Shown piece after piece: positions 1 to 8,557 of a DNA stretch of 64,000 bases. The stretch is taken from contig NZ_QQBI01000011.1 of NCBI RefSeq assembly GCF_004302915.1, forward strand, positions 19,677-83,676. The letters are read 5' to 3'. Each line of letters opens with the position of its first letter. Position 1 is the stretch's first letter. The notes beneath the pieces were generated by a model, which was not told the origin of the DNA, searched no databases, and saw only the letters and a list, made by a program, of their open reading frames with translations. Position numbers and translations under genes: made by a program. The stretch comes from Komagataeibacter xylinus (GTDB lineage: Bacteria > Pseudomonadota > Alphaproteobacteria > Acetobacterales > Acetobacteraceae).

Positions 1-256
1 CATCGCTGTTGGACGTGCCTGCTGTCGTTGTCTGGGTGACGGTGCCGCTTCCGCTGGTGGCCTGGGCTGTGCCTGTCGTGTCCGGGGTCCAGCCACCGAG
101 CCCCGGTTCCTGATAGGTTGCGTTGACATGTGTCGGGAGCCCGCCCGGCACGTTTACTGTCTGTGCGTGCCCGATCGGCGGCGCGACGAGGCCGCACGTT
201 ACGAGGACCACGGTCGCTTGCGTCGTGCGGCGGCATGGGAAGGGGAGCCGGATCAC
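1..256 (-). CDS. Secreted protein of unknown function, partial (runs off left edge)
   Basis: Reading the minus strand from a GTG at 254-256 gives an open frame of 85 codons that reaches the window edge. The start is chosen because a perfect AGGAGG (CCTCCT at 262-267 on the plus strand) sits 5 nt upstream. The N-terminus (VIRLPFPCRR, a hydrophobic core TVVLVTCGLVAPP, then GHAQT) looks like a Sec signal peptide with cleavage after HAQ. The mature part visible is rich in Gly, Thr and Ser. It is the last visible gene of the minus-strand block that begins at 2285. I do not recognise the family. A conjugation-related exported protein is a guess from context only. Confidence 0.6.
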   Translation of the reverse strand, partial: MIRLPFPCRRTTQATVVLVTCGLVAPPIGHAQTVNVPGGLPTHVNATYQEPGLGGWTPDTTGTAQATSGSGTVTQTTTAGTSNSD

Positions 257-366
257 CTTGGCCTCCTGTTGCGAGGCGGACAGGATCGGCCAGCATCATG
301 CGACCTGTGTCAGTACTTCGTACGGCGTTTCGGTTCCGGTCCTGAGCGTGCCCGTTGCAGACATGC

Positions 367-861
367 TCAGGGCATCCGTCCGAGCGCAAATCCCGCTATC
401 AGGACGATGGAGCTGTATCCCAGGATGCGAAAGGCCGTCTCCAGGTTGTACCGTCTGGTCATGGCCGTGGCCTGGCTCTCGATGGCGCCCCTTAATCCTT
501 TCGTCATATCCGCGGTGATCGCGAGGAGTTTTTTCTCGACCAGCTTTTCGTTGATGGTGCGCAGCGTGTGCACGGCTTCAATCCCGTCGCGCAACTGCTC
601 GCGGATGACCACGGTATCGTCGGCGAGTGCCCTGCGCTGCTGCTCTGCGATCAGCCTGGCTTCCGTGACGGAACGGATCGACGCGCGTCGTGCCTCTATG
701 GCCAGCATGCCAATCTGGTCCAGCGTGACAATCAGCGCGGAGATCACTTCCGCTTCGGGTGCGATCGGGCGGGAAATCCACTGATTGGCAACCCGCCGCA
801 GGTTATCGACGTGCTCGGCAAACGCACGATCCGCGTCTTCGATTTCGTTCGGCGCTGTCAT
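367..861 (-). CDS. Small C-terminally anchored membrane protein (StbC/mobilisation-like position)
   Basis: A protein of 164 aa beginning MTAPNEIEDADRAFAEHV. This start is preferred over an earlier in-frame one because its ATG overlaps the stop of the upstream ATPase gene (TGATG), which indicates translational coupling. The body is helical and charged (repeated Glu, Arg and Leu, probably a coiled coil) and the last 25 residues form one hydrophobic segment (ILGYSSIVLIAGFALG), so the protein is probably anchored in the inner membrane with most of it in the cytoplasm. It follows a StbB/ParA-like ATPase, an order resembling stbA-stbB-stbC modules that position or stabilise plasmids. The functional link is inferred from position, not sequence. 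Confidence 0.6.
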   Translation of the reverse strand: MTAPNEIEDADRAFAEHVDNLRRVANQWISRPIAPEAEVISALIVTLDQIGMLAIEARRASIRSVTEARLIAEQQRRALADDTVVIREQLRDGIEAVHTLRTINEKLVEKKLLAITADMTKGLRGAIESQATAMTRRYNLETAFRILGYSSIVLIAGFALGRMP

Positions 862-1688
862 CACACACCAACCCCCATAACTTCTGGCAGGCCTGCGGGC
901 ATCCACGGCAGATAATCGGGGCCAAGTGCTGCAAGAAACTTCGGCACGTCGCGCCTCAGCCACCGGCTGACGCGACACCGGTCGAAAAACGAACTTGTCG
1001 GGAAGCCGTGGACCGGCCTGTTCGCCGCAAAGTCCATGAAAGACTGCCCTCGGTCCGAGACACGCTTTATCCCGTCAAGCGCAGGAAACACCCCGTAGAC
1101 AGCCCCGCGGCCAAGTGCGCCCTCGATTGCGGGATATTGGAGGATATGCCGGATTTCCTCTGAAGCATCGACGCGCCCGCTAAGCAGGGCCTCGTTAATG
1201 ACAATGACGGTGTTCTTGGGAATAAAGCCCCGGTTTGCCTGCAGGTCTTCAAGATAGTCGATATCGGCATGTTCCGAGCCGATCATGAAAACCGTGACAA
1301 GATTGATCCCGAGTTCCTCAAGCTGTGCAACGAGCGGGGAGGCCTTTACCAGTTCATGAACCGCCGTCCAGCCGCCACCGATGTCAAGAATCGCGTCGTT
1401 CTGGGTTTCCACCAGCTGCTCGATCCTCTGTTCCAGCCAGGCCGCCTGTCCCTTGGCCGTTATGGTCGCAGGTTCCAGGACGTAATCACCCAGAGAGGCG
1501 ATGGTATTGGACTTGTTGAGTGAATCCGTATTCCAGATTTCCGGGTGGCCTCCCTGCTGCTGGGTCAGTTCCGTGAGGACCTTGAGGAATGTCGTTTTTC
1601 CAACCCTCTGGCGTCCGATTGCCATCATGAGGGTCGGTTGCGCCTTTACGGTCTCTTTCGCCGCGGTCTTCGGTTCGCGTGCCGTCAT
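861..1688 (-). CDS. StbB/ParA-like P-loop ATPase
   Basis: A 275-aa protein with a Walker A motif GRQRVGKTT near residues 26-34, and an acidic beta strand DAILDIGGGW near residue 100 that resembles a Walker B. This fits the deviant ParA/MinD-like or StbB-like ATPases found beside relaxase regions, which act in plasmid positioning or relaxosome function. The gene begins 4 nt after the upstream gene and its stop overlaps the start of the downstream membrane protein gene, so the three form one operon. ParA proper usually has a KGGxGKT motif. The lack of it, and of an adjacent ParB, favours the StbB/MobD type. The subfamily assignment is inference. Confidence 0.65.
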   Translation of the reverse strand: MTAREPKTAAKETVKAQPTLMMAIGRQRVGKTTFLKVLTELTQQQGGHPEIWNTDSLNKSNTIASLGDYVLEPATITAKGQAAWLEQRIEQLVETQNDAILDIGGGWTAVHELVKASPLVAQLEELGINLVTVFMIGSEHADIDYLEDLQANRGFIPKNTVIVINEALLSGRVDASEEIRHILQYPAIEGALGRGAVYGVFPALDGIKRVSDRGQSFMDFAANRPVHGFPTSSFFDRCRVSRWLRRDVPKFLAALGPDYLPWMPAGLPEVMGVGV

Positions 1689-1691
1689 GTT

Positions 1692-2285
1692 TCATTCCTG
1701 ATGAAAGCCGGGTTCCTGCAACCGTCGCCGGTTTTCCAGATCCCGAATGATCTCTTCGGCCCGTGCGCGACCCCGGCGACGGATTTCTTCCTCGTCCAGG
1801 TCTGCTACTGACGCCTCGGGAATGGTCGTTGGTAATGATGCGACCTGGGATGGCTTTTTTTGGAGGGAAGCAATTTCTGCCGGCACGGCTGCTTCGGCAA
1901 GAGGTAGGCTTCCGTGTTTCCCGTCAATGATATCGGGTTTCCAGTCTTTAGACTGTCGACTGGGCAGGAGCTGCTTCTGGTTTTTTCGGACGATATCGTG
2001 GGATCGCCCGGCATGGGCACGCCGGACTCGAGCCCATGTCTTGGCGGCCGTCTTGCGGGTGATTTCCTTGTTCTCGACCGTTCCGGTTATCCCATCCTCG
2101 TGTGCGATCTCGATGAAGATATCCCAAGCGCGGATTGTCTGACGCGCTTCCGAGATGTCCTCGAAATTCTCCATCATCCAGCGGTAAAGTGGCGAGACTT
2201 TCTGTCCTTGCCGACCACGAATTTTTTCTCCGGCCACGCGTCGGATGAAACGGTTTCCGCCTGCCTGTGAGTCCATTTCCGTCAC
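1692..2285 (-). CDS. Basic hypothetical protein, first gene of the StbB-like operon
   Basis: A protein of 197 aa if it starts at the GTG at 2283-2285 (reading V-T-E-M-D-S-Q-A). That start is chosen because GGAG lies 7 nt upstream. An ATG three codons later is possible. The N-terminal half is basic and carries SPLYRWMMENFEDI followed by a predicted helical region. The C-terminal end is strongly charged (DEEEIRRRGRARAEEIIRDLE), probably a coiled coil. I do not recognise the family. Its place directly upstream of a StbB-like ATPase and downstream of inverted-repeat DNA suggests a DNA-binding partner such as StbA, but no motif proves this. Confidence 0.55.
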   Translation of the reverse strand: MTEMDSQAGGNRFIRRVAGEKIRGRQGQKVSPLYRWMMENFEDISEARQTIRAWDIFIEIAHEDGITGTVENKEITRKTAAKTWARVRRAHAGRSHDIVRKNQKQLLPSRQSKDWKPDIIDGKHGSLPLAEAAVPAEIASLQKKPSQVASLPTTIPEASVADLDEEEIRRRGRARAEEIIRDLENRRRLQEPGFHQE

Positions 2286-2631
2286 GTCGTTTCTCCTGCA
2301 GGCCGTGTCAGTGGCTGTACCAGTGTGAGGTAATCGCTGCGTGGACGTCGGGTGGCGCATTTTTGGTCCCGGTACGAACCCTTTATGAACCACCACTGGA
2401 CCCATTTCAACGACGTCTTGGCACCTGCCCGGGGTGGGACCGGTACCACCTTTGGAACCGGGTCGGACCCGGCCTGATAGAGGCTCTTCATACACCATTG
2501 CACCGTTGGTGCGGGACGTTCCGTAGCGACGATCTGAGGCCGAAAAAAAGATATAAAGTAATCTTTGCGCCCTTGGGGTGAGTATAGCGATCTGATAGAA
2601 TAAACCGCTTTGTGGAAAGGGAGAGGTGTTC
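2286..2631. promoter_or_regulatory. Intergenic region rich in inverted repeats (control or partition site)
   Basis: These 346 bases between divergent genes hold three inverted repeats: GGTGG-g-ACCGGT-a-CCACC at 2433-2450 (one mismatched pair), CCGGGTC-g-GACCCGG at 2458-2472 (perfect 7-bp arms), and GCACC-gtt-GGTGC near 2504-2516. They sit upstream of the StbB-like operon. An AT-rich tract at about 2540-2600 precedes the MntA gene and may carry its promoter. An operator, centromere-like site or part of a transfer origin are all possible. Confidence 0.45.
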
Positions 2632-2922
2632 ATGCGTCCGTCTGAAGCCGTTGCCCTGCATCGTCACTCCATCATTGGACTGGCCCGGCAATGGAAACTC
2701 GATAATCCCCGGGTCTTTGGCTCCGTTGTGCATGGCCTGGATCGGGATGGAAGTGATCTGGACCTGCTGGTTGATGCGCCCGAGGGAATCACCCTTTTTG
2801 ACCTGGGCGGACTGCAAAGCGATCTCGAAGATCTTCTGGGACTAGCAGTTGATCTCCGGACGCCCGAAGATCTGCCCTTAGCCTTCCGGGATGAGGTTCT
2901 GTCTGAAGCGCGTGCCTTGTGA
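2632..2922 (+). CDS. mntA: MntA-type nucleotidyltransferase antitoxin
   Basis: A 96-aa protein with the minimal nucleotidyltransferase motif GS-x10-D-x-D (GSVVHGLDRDGSDLDLLVD, about residues 26-44). MNT proteins of this type are antitoxins that AMPylate a tyrosine in the partner HEPN toxin. The ATG at 2632 is preferred over the in-frame GTG at 2626 because the AGGGAG at 2618-2623 lies 8 nt away. The stop overlaps the start of hepT by 4 nt (GTGA), the usual arrangement of MntA-HepT pairs, so the two are translationally coupled. Confidence 0.85.
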   Translation: MRPSEAVALHRHSIIGLARQWKLDNPRVFGSVVHGLDRDGSDLDLLVDAPEGITLFDLGGLQSDLEDLLGLAVDLRTPEDLPLAFRDEVLSEARAL

Positions 2923-3275
2923 GTCGTCATTTTCGTTTGACTGACTATCTGGGACATATGCACGAGGCAGCGACCGACGCCCGCTCCTTCGTGCAAGGCA
3001 TGGCGGTCGAAGATTTTCTGAAGGATCGCAGGACCCAGCAGGCCGTTGTCATGAGCCTGCTTATCCTTGGGGAAGCGACGACCAAAGTTATGGCTGCCTA
3101 CCCGGATGACGTAGCGCGTTATCCGCATATTCCGTGGAGGCAAATGCGCGGAATGCGGAACCGGATCGCGCACGGCTATTTCGAGATCAATTATGGGATT
3201 GTTTGGCGTACGGTAGAAGAGGCTTTGCCTGCCCTGATCGCTCAATTGGAGCATCTCCTGCAGAGATCATCCTGA
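2919..3275 (+). CDS. hepT: HepT-like HEPN toxin (DUF86)
   Basis: A 118-aa protein with the HEPN RNase signature R-x4-H-x-Y in MRNRIAHGYFEIN (about residues 88-100). Family members cleave RNA as dimers and are silenced by the MNT partner. The tyrosine of the motif is the residue AMPylated in characterised systems. It starts with GTG overlapping the mntA stop. All motif residues are present, so the module looks intact. A hairpin with a TTCG loop follows 40 nt after the stop. Confidence 0.85.
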   Translation: MSRHFRLTDYLGHMHEAATDARSFVQGMAVEDFLKDRRTQQAVVMSLLILGEATTKVMAAYPDDVARYPHIPWRQMRGMRNRIAHGYFEINYGIVWRTVEEALPALIAQLEHLLQRSS

Positions 3276-3314
3276 GGATTTCATTTTGAGGGCAGGATGG
3301 TGGGCTATCTGATG

Positions 3315-3330
3315 AACGGCTTCGGCCGTT
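3315..3330. other. TTCG-loop hairpin downstream of hepT
   Basis: AACGGC-TTCG-GCCGTT forms a perfect 6-bp stem with a stable TTCG loop. It lies in the 253-base gap between the convergent hepT and vapC genes. No T-run follows on either strand, so it is not a classical intrinsic terminator, though it may stabilise or end the transcript. The rest of the gap (3331-3528) shows nothing I can support. Confidence 0.35.
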
Positions 3331-3528
3331 ACGTCCGGTCCCACTAAGCGGTGTCCTCAGTCCAATATGACCTACCTGTATCATGTCAGGGCGCTGACCC
3401 GTAATCGATGCAGCCTGCGTGTCAGTCCGGGGATAAAGCAAATGTGTGACTGCATGCGATCGTAATGCGTCCTGGAACCGCAATCGTAAATTCGCGATAT
3501 TTTCCAATGGTCCTCAATCAAGGATCGA

Positions 3529-3954
3529 TCATAGGAGCGTAGTCGCCAGACCGACCTGGGGCCCCGCTTCGGCAAGACGACGATCCAGGGTACATAATGT
3601 CGCGCCATGATCCGCACAAACTGCCAGATGGAGGGCGGCTCCGGCACGCAGACCCAGAGCATACTGATCGGAAAATCTTGCCGCCGTCCGGAAGTTCTGA
3701 CTGGTCACAGGCATGACACCAAAGCTTTCTGTGCGAAGACGGGTGAACATGGCCAGGCTGTTTGCTCGATCTGTGACGGTAATCTGGCCCATGCGAAGCT
3801 TGATCGACAGGGCTGAAGAAAACTCGGTGACAACCCAGTCACTGATGGAAAGATCTTCAGGTGCCTGGGCGCCAAGCCAGTCCTGCATCCGGGTTGTCTC
3901 TTCCTCATTGGTCAGAGCCGCCACAAGAACCGATGTATCGAGATAAAGACTCAA
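3529..3954 (-). CDS. vapC: VapC-like PIN-domain toxin
   Basis: A 141-aa protein with the PIN fold pattern: N-terminal YLDTSVLVA (first catalytic Asp at residue 6), a central acidic VVTEF, and the C-terminal CADHGATLCTLDRRLAE with further conserved acidic residues. VapC proteins are Mg-dependent endoribonucleases that usually attack tRNA or rRNA. The start overlaps the antitoxin stop by 4 nt (ATGA). All expected acidic residues appear present, so the toxin should be functional. Confidence 0.85.
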   Translation of the reverse strand: MSLYLDTSVLVAALTNEEETTRMQDWLGAQAPEDLSISDWVVTEFSSALSIKLRMGQITVTDRANSLAMFTRLRTESFGVMPVTSQNFRTAARFSDQYALGLRAGAALHLAVCADHGATLCTLDRRLAEAGPQVGLATTLL

Positions 3955-4193
3955 TACCTTGCCTCATCACGCATCGCGCGAACAGTTTCTGCAGCAGGTT
4001 CCCTTTGCGGCGTCATAATGCTGGTAAGTGAACGAAGAGCACTCACTGCAATGGGTTTACGTACTGGCTCCGCCTTGACGAGTTGTGCGACGACCTTGCC
4101 GCGACGAAGAATACGAACGGACTCTCCTTCCTTCGCCAGATCAACCAGACGACTGAGATGGGCTTTGGCTTCCACCAGGTTGACGGTCTGCAT
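3951..4193 (-). CDS. vapB: Phd/YefM-family antitoxin of the VapC-like toxin
   Basis: An 80-aa protein starting MQTVNLVEAKAHLSRLVDLA, the typical Phd/YefM N-terminus (a beta strand followed by the EAKxxLSxLVD helix) that dimerises and binds the operator. The C-terminal tail (PQREPAAETVRAMRDEARY) would wrap around the toxin. It lies upstream of and overlaps vapC by 4 nt, so antitoxin is made first. Pairings of Phd-type antitoxins with PIN toxins are common. The symbol vapB is used for the role, since the fold is Phd rather than AbrB. Confidence 0.85.
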   Translation of the reverse strand: MQTVNLVEAKAHLSRLVDLAKEGESVRILRRGKVVAQLVKAEPVRKPIAVSALRSLTSIMTPQREPAAETVRAMRDEARY

Positions 4194-4885
4194 TTCGGGC
4201 TCCGAACCATTAAACTGGTCACTTTATAGCGAAAAAATGTCGCCCTACCAAACGGAATATGCGTCTGACGATGAGAGCGATGCTCGCGGAATTCAGACGA
4301 GCAGGATGATGCTTTCCTATACGCCTGGTGGGATGCCGACCCCGTTTACAAGTCCAATCCCACGTTTCTGGCAACTCTTCGTCTCGCCCGTGCTCTGGAG
4401 ATTAACCCGGCGGTTTTGGTGGAGCTGGAAGAATAGCACGCCGGCTGCCGAGAATCTGAATCTTATCCGGACAACAGGCTCTGTTCACGTAATAAGACAT
4501 GGTGATCATCGTTGACCAAGTTGGGCATGGCTTCCCCATCTTTTTGGCAGGGGAAGCATTGGGTTGTCGATGTAGCAAGTGACATCTTATGACTACTGCC
4601 TAAACACGACGTTCGGACGGAGCCATTACCGCGTGAACGTCGCGGGGAATCAGTTCGTCAGACAAACCCGTGGTGTCACCTTGGTAGCGTCGACAAGTGC
4701 GGGATCCGTCTGGATGCGGCAGGTGCAGGTCGTAACCCGGGAGCACATGTTGATTTGCTGTTCCGGCCTGCGCAAAAGTCACCTTTTGCGCAGGCGCGGG
4801 CAATGAAAGATGCCTCGGGCAGAAGAAAATCAGTAAAGTCGCGTGATGCTACGTCACACTTTCCCATGTTCTGACGTGGGATGCG
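4194..4885. other. Non-coding region upstream of the relaxase operon
   Basis: No convincing intact gene. A 43-codon coding-like fragment (DDAFLYAWWDADPVYK... ending NPAVLVELEE) ends near 4436 but is closed upstream by stops and has no start, so it is probably a remnant of a lost gene. An inverted repeat GCTTCCCC/GGGGAAGC (4530-4537 and 4550-4557, 12-nt loop with a T-run inside) is visible. The strongest structure is the hairpin at 4766-4795, listed separately. Confidence 0.5.
4766..4795 (+). other. Candidate oriT hairpin
   Basis: A perfect 13-bp inverted repeat, GCCTGCGCAAAAG and CTTTTGCGCAGGC, with a 4-base loop (tcac). It lies 90 bases upstream of the relaxase accessory gene and about 400 bases upstream of the MobF relaxase. 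MobF relaxases recognise such a hairpin a few bases 5' of the nick. The GCAAAA/TTTTGC core resembles the F-plasmid type of arm. No T-run follows on either strand, which argues against a terminator. The nick site itself is not identified. Confidence 0.5.
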
Positions 4886-5182
4886 ATGAAGATGAGCGAG
4901 ACAACCGGGAGGCAAGGCACATTCCCAATCCGGGGCGACGACCTGTGGGAACGGCTGCGGGCGATTGAGGACAAATTGTCACTGATCATTGAACTCCTCT
5001 CGCCGGAAGATTCCGACGGGCCCACGCTTGATGAGATTCTCGGCCGATTGGTAACCTTGATCGCAGCCCAGAACCCGATGCTCAGACGTATTGATCTTAC
5101 AACCGGCAGGTTGTTCGACATTCAGGAGGGGGGGACGCCCCGCTCCGCCCGGCCCGACGATGAGGATGGAGCCGATGCCTGA
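4886..5182 (+). CDS. Small acidic protein coupled to the relaxase gene
   Basis: A 98-aa protein (MKMSETTGRQG; a second ATG at 4892 is equally possible). The middle is helical (LWERLRAIEDKLSLIIELL, then DEILGRLVTLIAAQ), probably a coiled coil, and the end is acidic (RPDDEDGADA). The stop overlaps the relaxase start (TGATG), so the two are co-translated. Position between the oriT candidate and the relaxase suggests a relaxosome accessory role. No DNA-binding motif is evident and I do not recognise the family. Confidence 0.6.
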   Translation: MKMSETTGRQGTFPIRGDDLWERLRAIEDKLSLIIELLSPEDSDGPTLDEILGRLVTLIAAQNPMLRRIDLTTGRLFDIQEGGTPRSARPDDEDGADA

Positions 5183-8100
5183 TGATGACGTTCCGGAAAA
5201 TCTCCGCTGAGAGCAGCGGTCGCCTGATCACTGCCTATTTCACGCAGGAACTGCCAGATCCAGAGCACGATTTCCGTACCCAGCCCGGAAAAGTGCTTGA
5301 CGCGGATGGTGGCCGACTGACCAGCTATTATACCGGTCGTGATGGGCGGGCCTCGTGGCGACCGGACATGCAGCCCAAGATTGCGGCAGCTCTTGGCATT
5401 GATCCCAGAACACCACCGAAGAACGCGCAACTCAATCGTCTGTTTGAAGCAAAAAGGGCCGATAATGGCGAGGACTGGTCAAGGAACGCCCGCAAGATCA
5501 GTGCCTATGATCTGACCCTGGCACCACACAAATCGGTGACTCTCGCGGCCGAGTTCGCGCCGACCGAGGCCGAGAGGGCAACCATCTGGCACGCTATTGA
5601 TCGGGCAAACGACGCCACCATGCTCTATGTCGCGCGGGAAATCGGCTTCGCGCGGCGCGGTCATGGGGGCGAAGGTGGAGCCGACCCGGGCGAGGTCGCC
5701 TGGGTGTCATTCCGGCATGATACCGCGCGCCCGACGGTCGAGGCGCGTGACGCGCGGACAGGCCAGACCTATTTGATCGACACGCCAGCAGGCGGTGATC
5801 CCCATGCCCATATCCATAACGCCCTGTTCAATGTCGTGGTCACGGAAGAGGGGCATGTGGGTTCACTCGACACGAAGCGGCTGCGATCGCGCGTTCACGA
5901 ATTTGGAGCATATTTCCAGGCACAGCTCGCTGATGAACTGCGCCGGATCGGCATCGCCCAGCAATACGATGCGAATGAACAGGCGACGGTCATCTCGGCC
6001 GTGCCACAGGATATATCGGATTTCTTCAGCAAGGGACGACGCAACGTCATCAGGGCGGCCAAGGAGTACGCCGCGGCGGAAGGAACGGACTGGGCGCATA
6101 TGCCGATCGAACGCAAGCGCCGCATCCTGTCCATGGCCGGCCTGGCAGCCCGGCTCGACAAGGACAAAGGCACGAGCGACCATGAGATATGGCGAGAACA
6201 GGCCAAGCGTCTTGGCTGGGAGGAAAAAAGCCTGCTTGGCACGCCAGTAGCGCCTGTGGGCACCAGGGAACAACGATACGATATTGCCTACCGTTTCGCT
6301 GCGCGCCATCTCGCGAGGGAGTTTGAAACAGCCGCCGTGATCGATCACGACAAGCTCAGAACGTATGCGGCCCGGGGCCTGATCGGCACCGGCATCGAGG
6401 GTGGGGTGAAGGACATTGATCATGTCGTGGCCCTTATTGAACAGCGTGGTCTTGAACTCGGCGGGGAACGGGTCTCGCTGATTCAGGAGATGCGCGGCGA
6501 CAGGCTGAGGGTGACGAATTCCGCGCAGATCGCCATCGAGGAGAACCTCGCGATTCAGGCTGCTCGTGCATCAGGAGACCGAAGCGGGGCGCTGTCGGAC
6601 CGCCAGATCACAGAAGCCATTGGACGATCGCCCCTCGACTTCGCAAGCGAGCATGGAAAGACGCAGAAGGCTGCGATTTACGCTCTCGGCAGGGGTGGTG
6701 CGCTCTCCATGCTCACCGGCGTTGCGGGCGCCGGGAAGACGGCCCTCCTGTCTCCGCTGGTTGATGCGTGGAAACATGATATGCGTTATGACACGAACGG
6801 TCGCAGGGTTCTCGGGATTGCCAATGCCTGGCGTCAGGCGGACGCATTACGTGAGGCCGGCATCTTTGACACAAGCGCGATGCTGCCCTTTCTGGCGCGG
6901 CTGGAGCGCGGTGACGTCGATGTGGACCGGAATACGGTGCTGGTGATTGACGAAGTCGGTCAGGTCGGCCCGCGCCAGATGCTTCGCCTGTTACAGTTGC
7001 AGCGCGATACTGGCTGCACGATCAAGGCGCTGGGTGACCATGAGCAGGCGCAGAATATCGAGGCAGGGGACGCCATTGAGATGCTGCGCCGGGTCCTGGA
7101 TCCAGAAGATATGCCTGAGCTTCTGTCCAGTGTCCGGCAGGTATCTGCAAGAAATCGCCAGATTGCCGACATGTTTCGTGGCGCAGAGCCGGAAGAGAGC
7201 GATCTGGAAGCTCACGAGTTCAGGGGGGCTGCGGCCAACGCACATACGGACGAGGAAAATGATGACGACGTCCGTAACAGGTTCCATCTGAAGGAAGTCC
7301 GGGATGCGATCGATATGAAACGGGCGGATGGAACGATCCGTCTGGTCGGTGGCGACCATGAGGAAGTCCTGCAGGATATTGCCCGGCTGTATGTGACGCG
7401 TCGCGATACCCTGGTCGCCGAGGGTGCCGGTTTGCGGCGAGGCCGGGCCAAGACGATCAGCATGTCAGCGCTGACCAATCAGGATGCTGCCGACCTGAGT
7501 CGTGCCGTCCGTAAAATCCTGCAGGAGCGCGGCGAGATCTCGACGCATGAAATCACCGTGCAGGCTATTGATCAGCGTGGCGAAACCTATGATCTCGCGA
7601 TCGCGACGGGCGACCGGCTTCGGCTGTATCGTCGGACATGGGGCAGCGTGGACGGAAAGGGCGCCACGGTCGGAAATAACGGCGATGTGGTGGAAGTTCT
7701 GGCTCATGGCGATGCAGGGCTTCGCGTCCGCACGAAGGACGGGCTTGTTGCCGATGTCGAATGGCGGCGGTTTTGTGATGCGAGGACAGGTCGGGTAATG
7801 CTGGGGTTCGGACATGCCATGACGATTGATGCCGCACAGGGGCTTACTTCAGACGAGCACATCAACGCCCTGCCGCGAGGCGTTGAACTGGCGACGGGAT
7901 TTACCTCATACGTCGCGGAAAGCCGGGCGCGTGGAACCACATGGACCATGATCTCCGATGGCGCGACGTTTGAGGCGGTCCGGAACCAGAGGCCGCTCGG
8001 GGATACGACGCCCATCACCAGTGACGACCTCTGGAATCATGTCGCAAAGAAAATGGCGCATAAACCATATAAATCATTGGGCACGGATCTGGTTGCCCGA

Positions 8101-8400
8101 ACCCGCAAGGCCCGGGATGCGAGGATCCGGGAACTGATCGCGCTTGGGCGCACGCAGGAGACACTGATGAAGTCAGGTCGCCCATATGGCAGGGAGATTA
8201 TTCTGGAGACCCAGGCGCGTCTGGCCGAGCGCTTGCATAAGGCGCGTCTGGCCGAGATCGACGCCAGGCTGCAGGTCATGATCAGGAACGCACCAGCGGT
8301 CATGACGGGTGCGGAGCAGATGCTTCGGAGCCAACGGGCCGCTCAGGTGCTGGGCAGGCGTCCCCATGTGCCATCTGCGTCGCCAGGCGCCGCCAGCTAG
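5182..8400 (+). CDS. MobF conjugative relaxase-helicase (TrwC/TraA type)
   Basis: A 1072-aa protein with the two-part TrwC architecture. The N-terminal relaxase domain has candidate nicking tyrosines at Y19 (LITAYFTQ) and Y49/Y50 (SYYTGRDG), and the metal-binding three-histidine motif HAHIH at residues 208-212. A helicase of the RecD/TraI type follows, with Walker A GVAGAGKT near residues 513-520 and Walker B VLVIDEVG near 586-593. The protein would nick oriT, stay bound to the 5' end and pilot the strand to the coupling protein. Length fits the family (about 970-1100 aa). The start overlaps the stop of the small upstream gene. It appears intact. Confidence 0.93.
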   Translation: MMTFRKISAESSGRLITAYFTQELPDPEHDFRTQPGKVLDADGGRLTSYYTGRDGRASWRPDMQPKIAAALGIDPRTPPKNAQLNRLFEAKRADNGEDWSRNARKISAYDLTLAPHKSVTLAAEFAPTEAERATIWHAIDRANDATMLYVAREIGFARRGHGGEGGADPGEVAWVSFRHDTARPTVEARDARTGQTYLIDTPAGGDPHAHIHNALFNVVVTEEGHVGSLDTKRLRSRVHEFGAYFQAQLADELRRIGIAQQYDANEQATVISAVPQDISDFFSKGRRNVIRAAKEYAAAEGTDWAHMPIERKRRILSMAGLAARLDKDKGTSDHEIWREQAKRLGWEEKSLLGTPVAPVGTREQRYDIAYRFAARHLAREFETAAVIDHDKLRTYAARGLIGTGIEGGVKDIDHVVALIEQRGLELGGERVSLIQEMRGDRLRVTNSAQIAIEENLAIQAARASGDRSGALSDRQITEAIGRSPLDFASEHGKTQKAAIYALGRGGALSMLTGVAGAGKTALLSPLVDAWKHDMRYDTNGRRVLGIANAWRQADALREAGIFDTSAMLPFLARLERGDVDVDRNTVLVIDEVGQVGPRQMLRLLQLQRDTGCTIKALGDHEQAQNIEAGDAIEMLRRVLDPEDMPELLSSVRQVSARNRQIADMFRGAEPEESDLEAHEFRGAAANAHTDEENDDDVRNRFHLKEVRDAIDMKRADGTIRLVGGDHEEVLQDIARLYVTRRDTLVAEGAGLRRGRAKTISMSALTNQDAADLSRAVRKILQERGEISTHEITVQAIDQRGETYDLAIATGDRLRLYRRTWGSVDGKGATVGNNGDVVEVLAHGDAGLRVRTKDGLVADVEWRRFCDARTGRVMLGFGHAMTIDAAQGLTSDEHINALPRGVELATGFTSYVAESRARGTTWTMISDGATFEAVRNQRPLGDTTPITSDDLWNHVAKKMAHKPYKSLGTDLVARTRKARDARIRELIALGRTQETLMKSGRPYGREIILETQARLAERLHKARLAEIDARLQVMIRNAPAVMTGAEQMLRSQRAAQVLGRRPHVPSASPGAAS

Positions 8401-8557
8401 AGCGTTCGGCTTTCTGCTGTTCTCACCCGAATTTGGATCCTGCCGACAGTGCGCCATACCGCGACAACATCTCAGATCTGACGCACGCTTTGGTCATTTG
8501 CGCAACGAAGTCGGCTGCGTATCGTTAGGCAGGCGGGGAGCAGCAGATAGCAGGTCA

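Noticed and set aside
2285..2633. N-terminal extension of the 1692-2285 gene up to 2633
   Set aside because: The extension crosses the palindromes and overlaps the divergent mntA start. The GTG at 2285 has a proper ribosome-binding site.
4766..4795. The 13-bp hairpin as an intrinsic terminator
   Set aside because: No T-run follows on either strand and no gene ends nearby in a position that needs one. An oriT-type role fits better.
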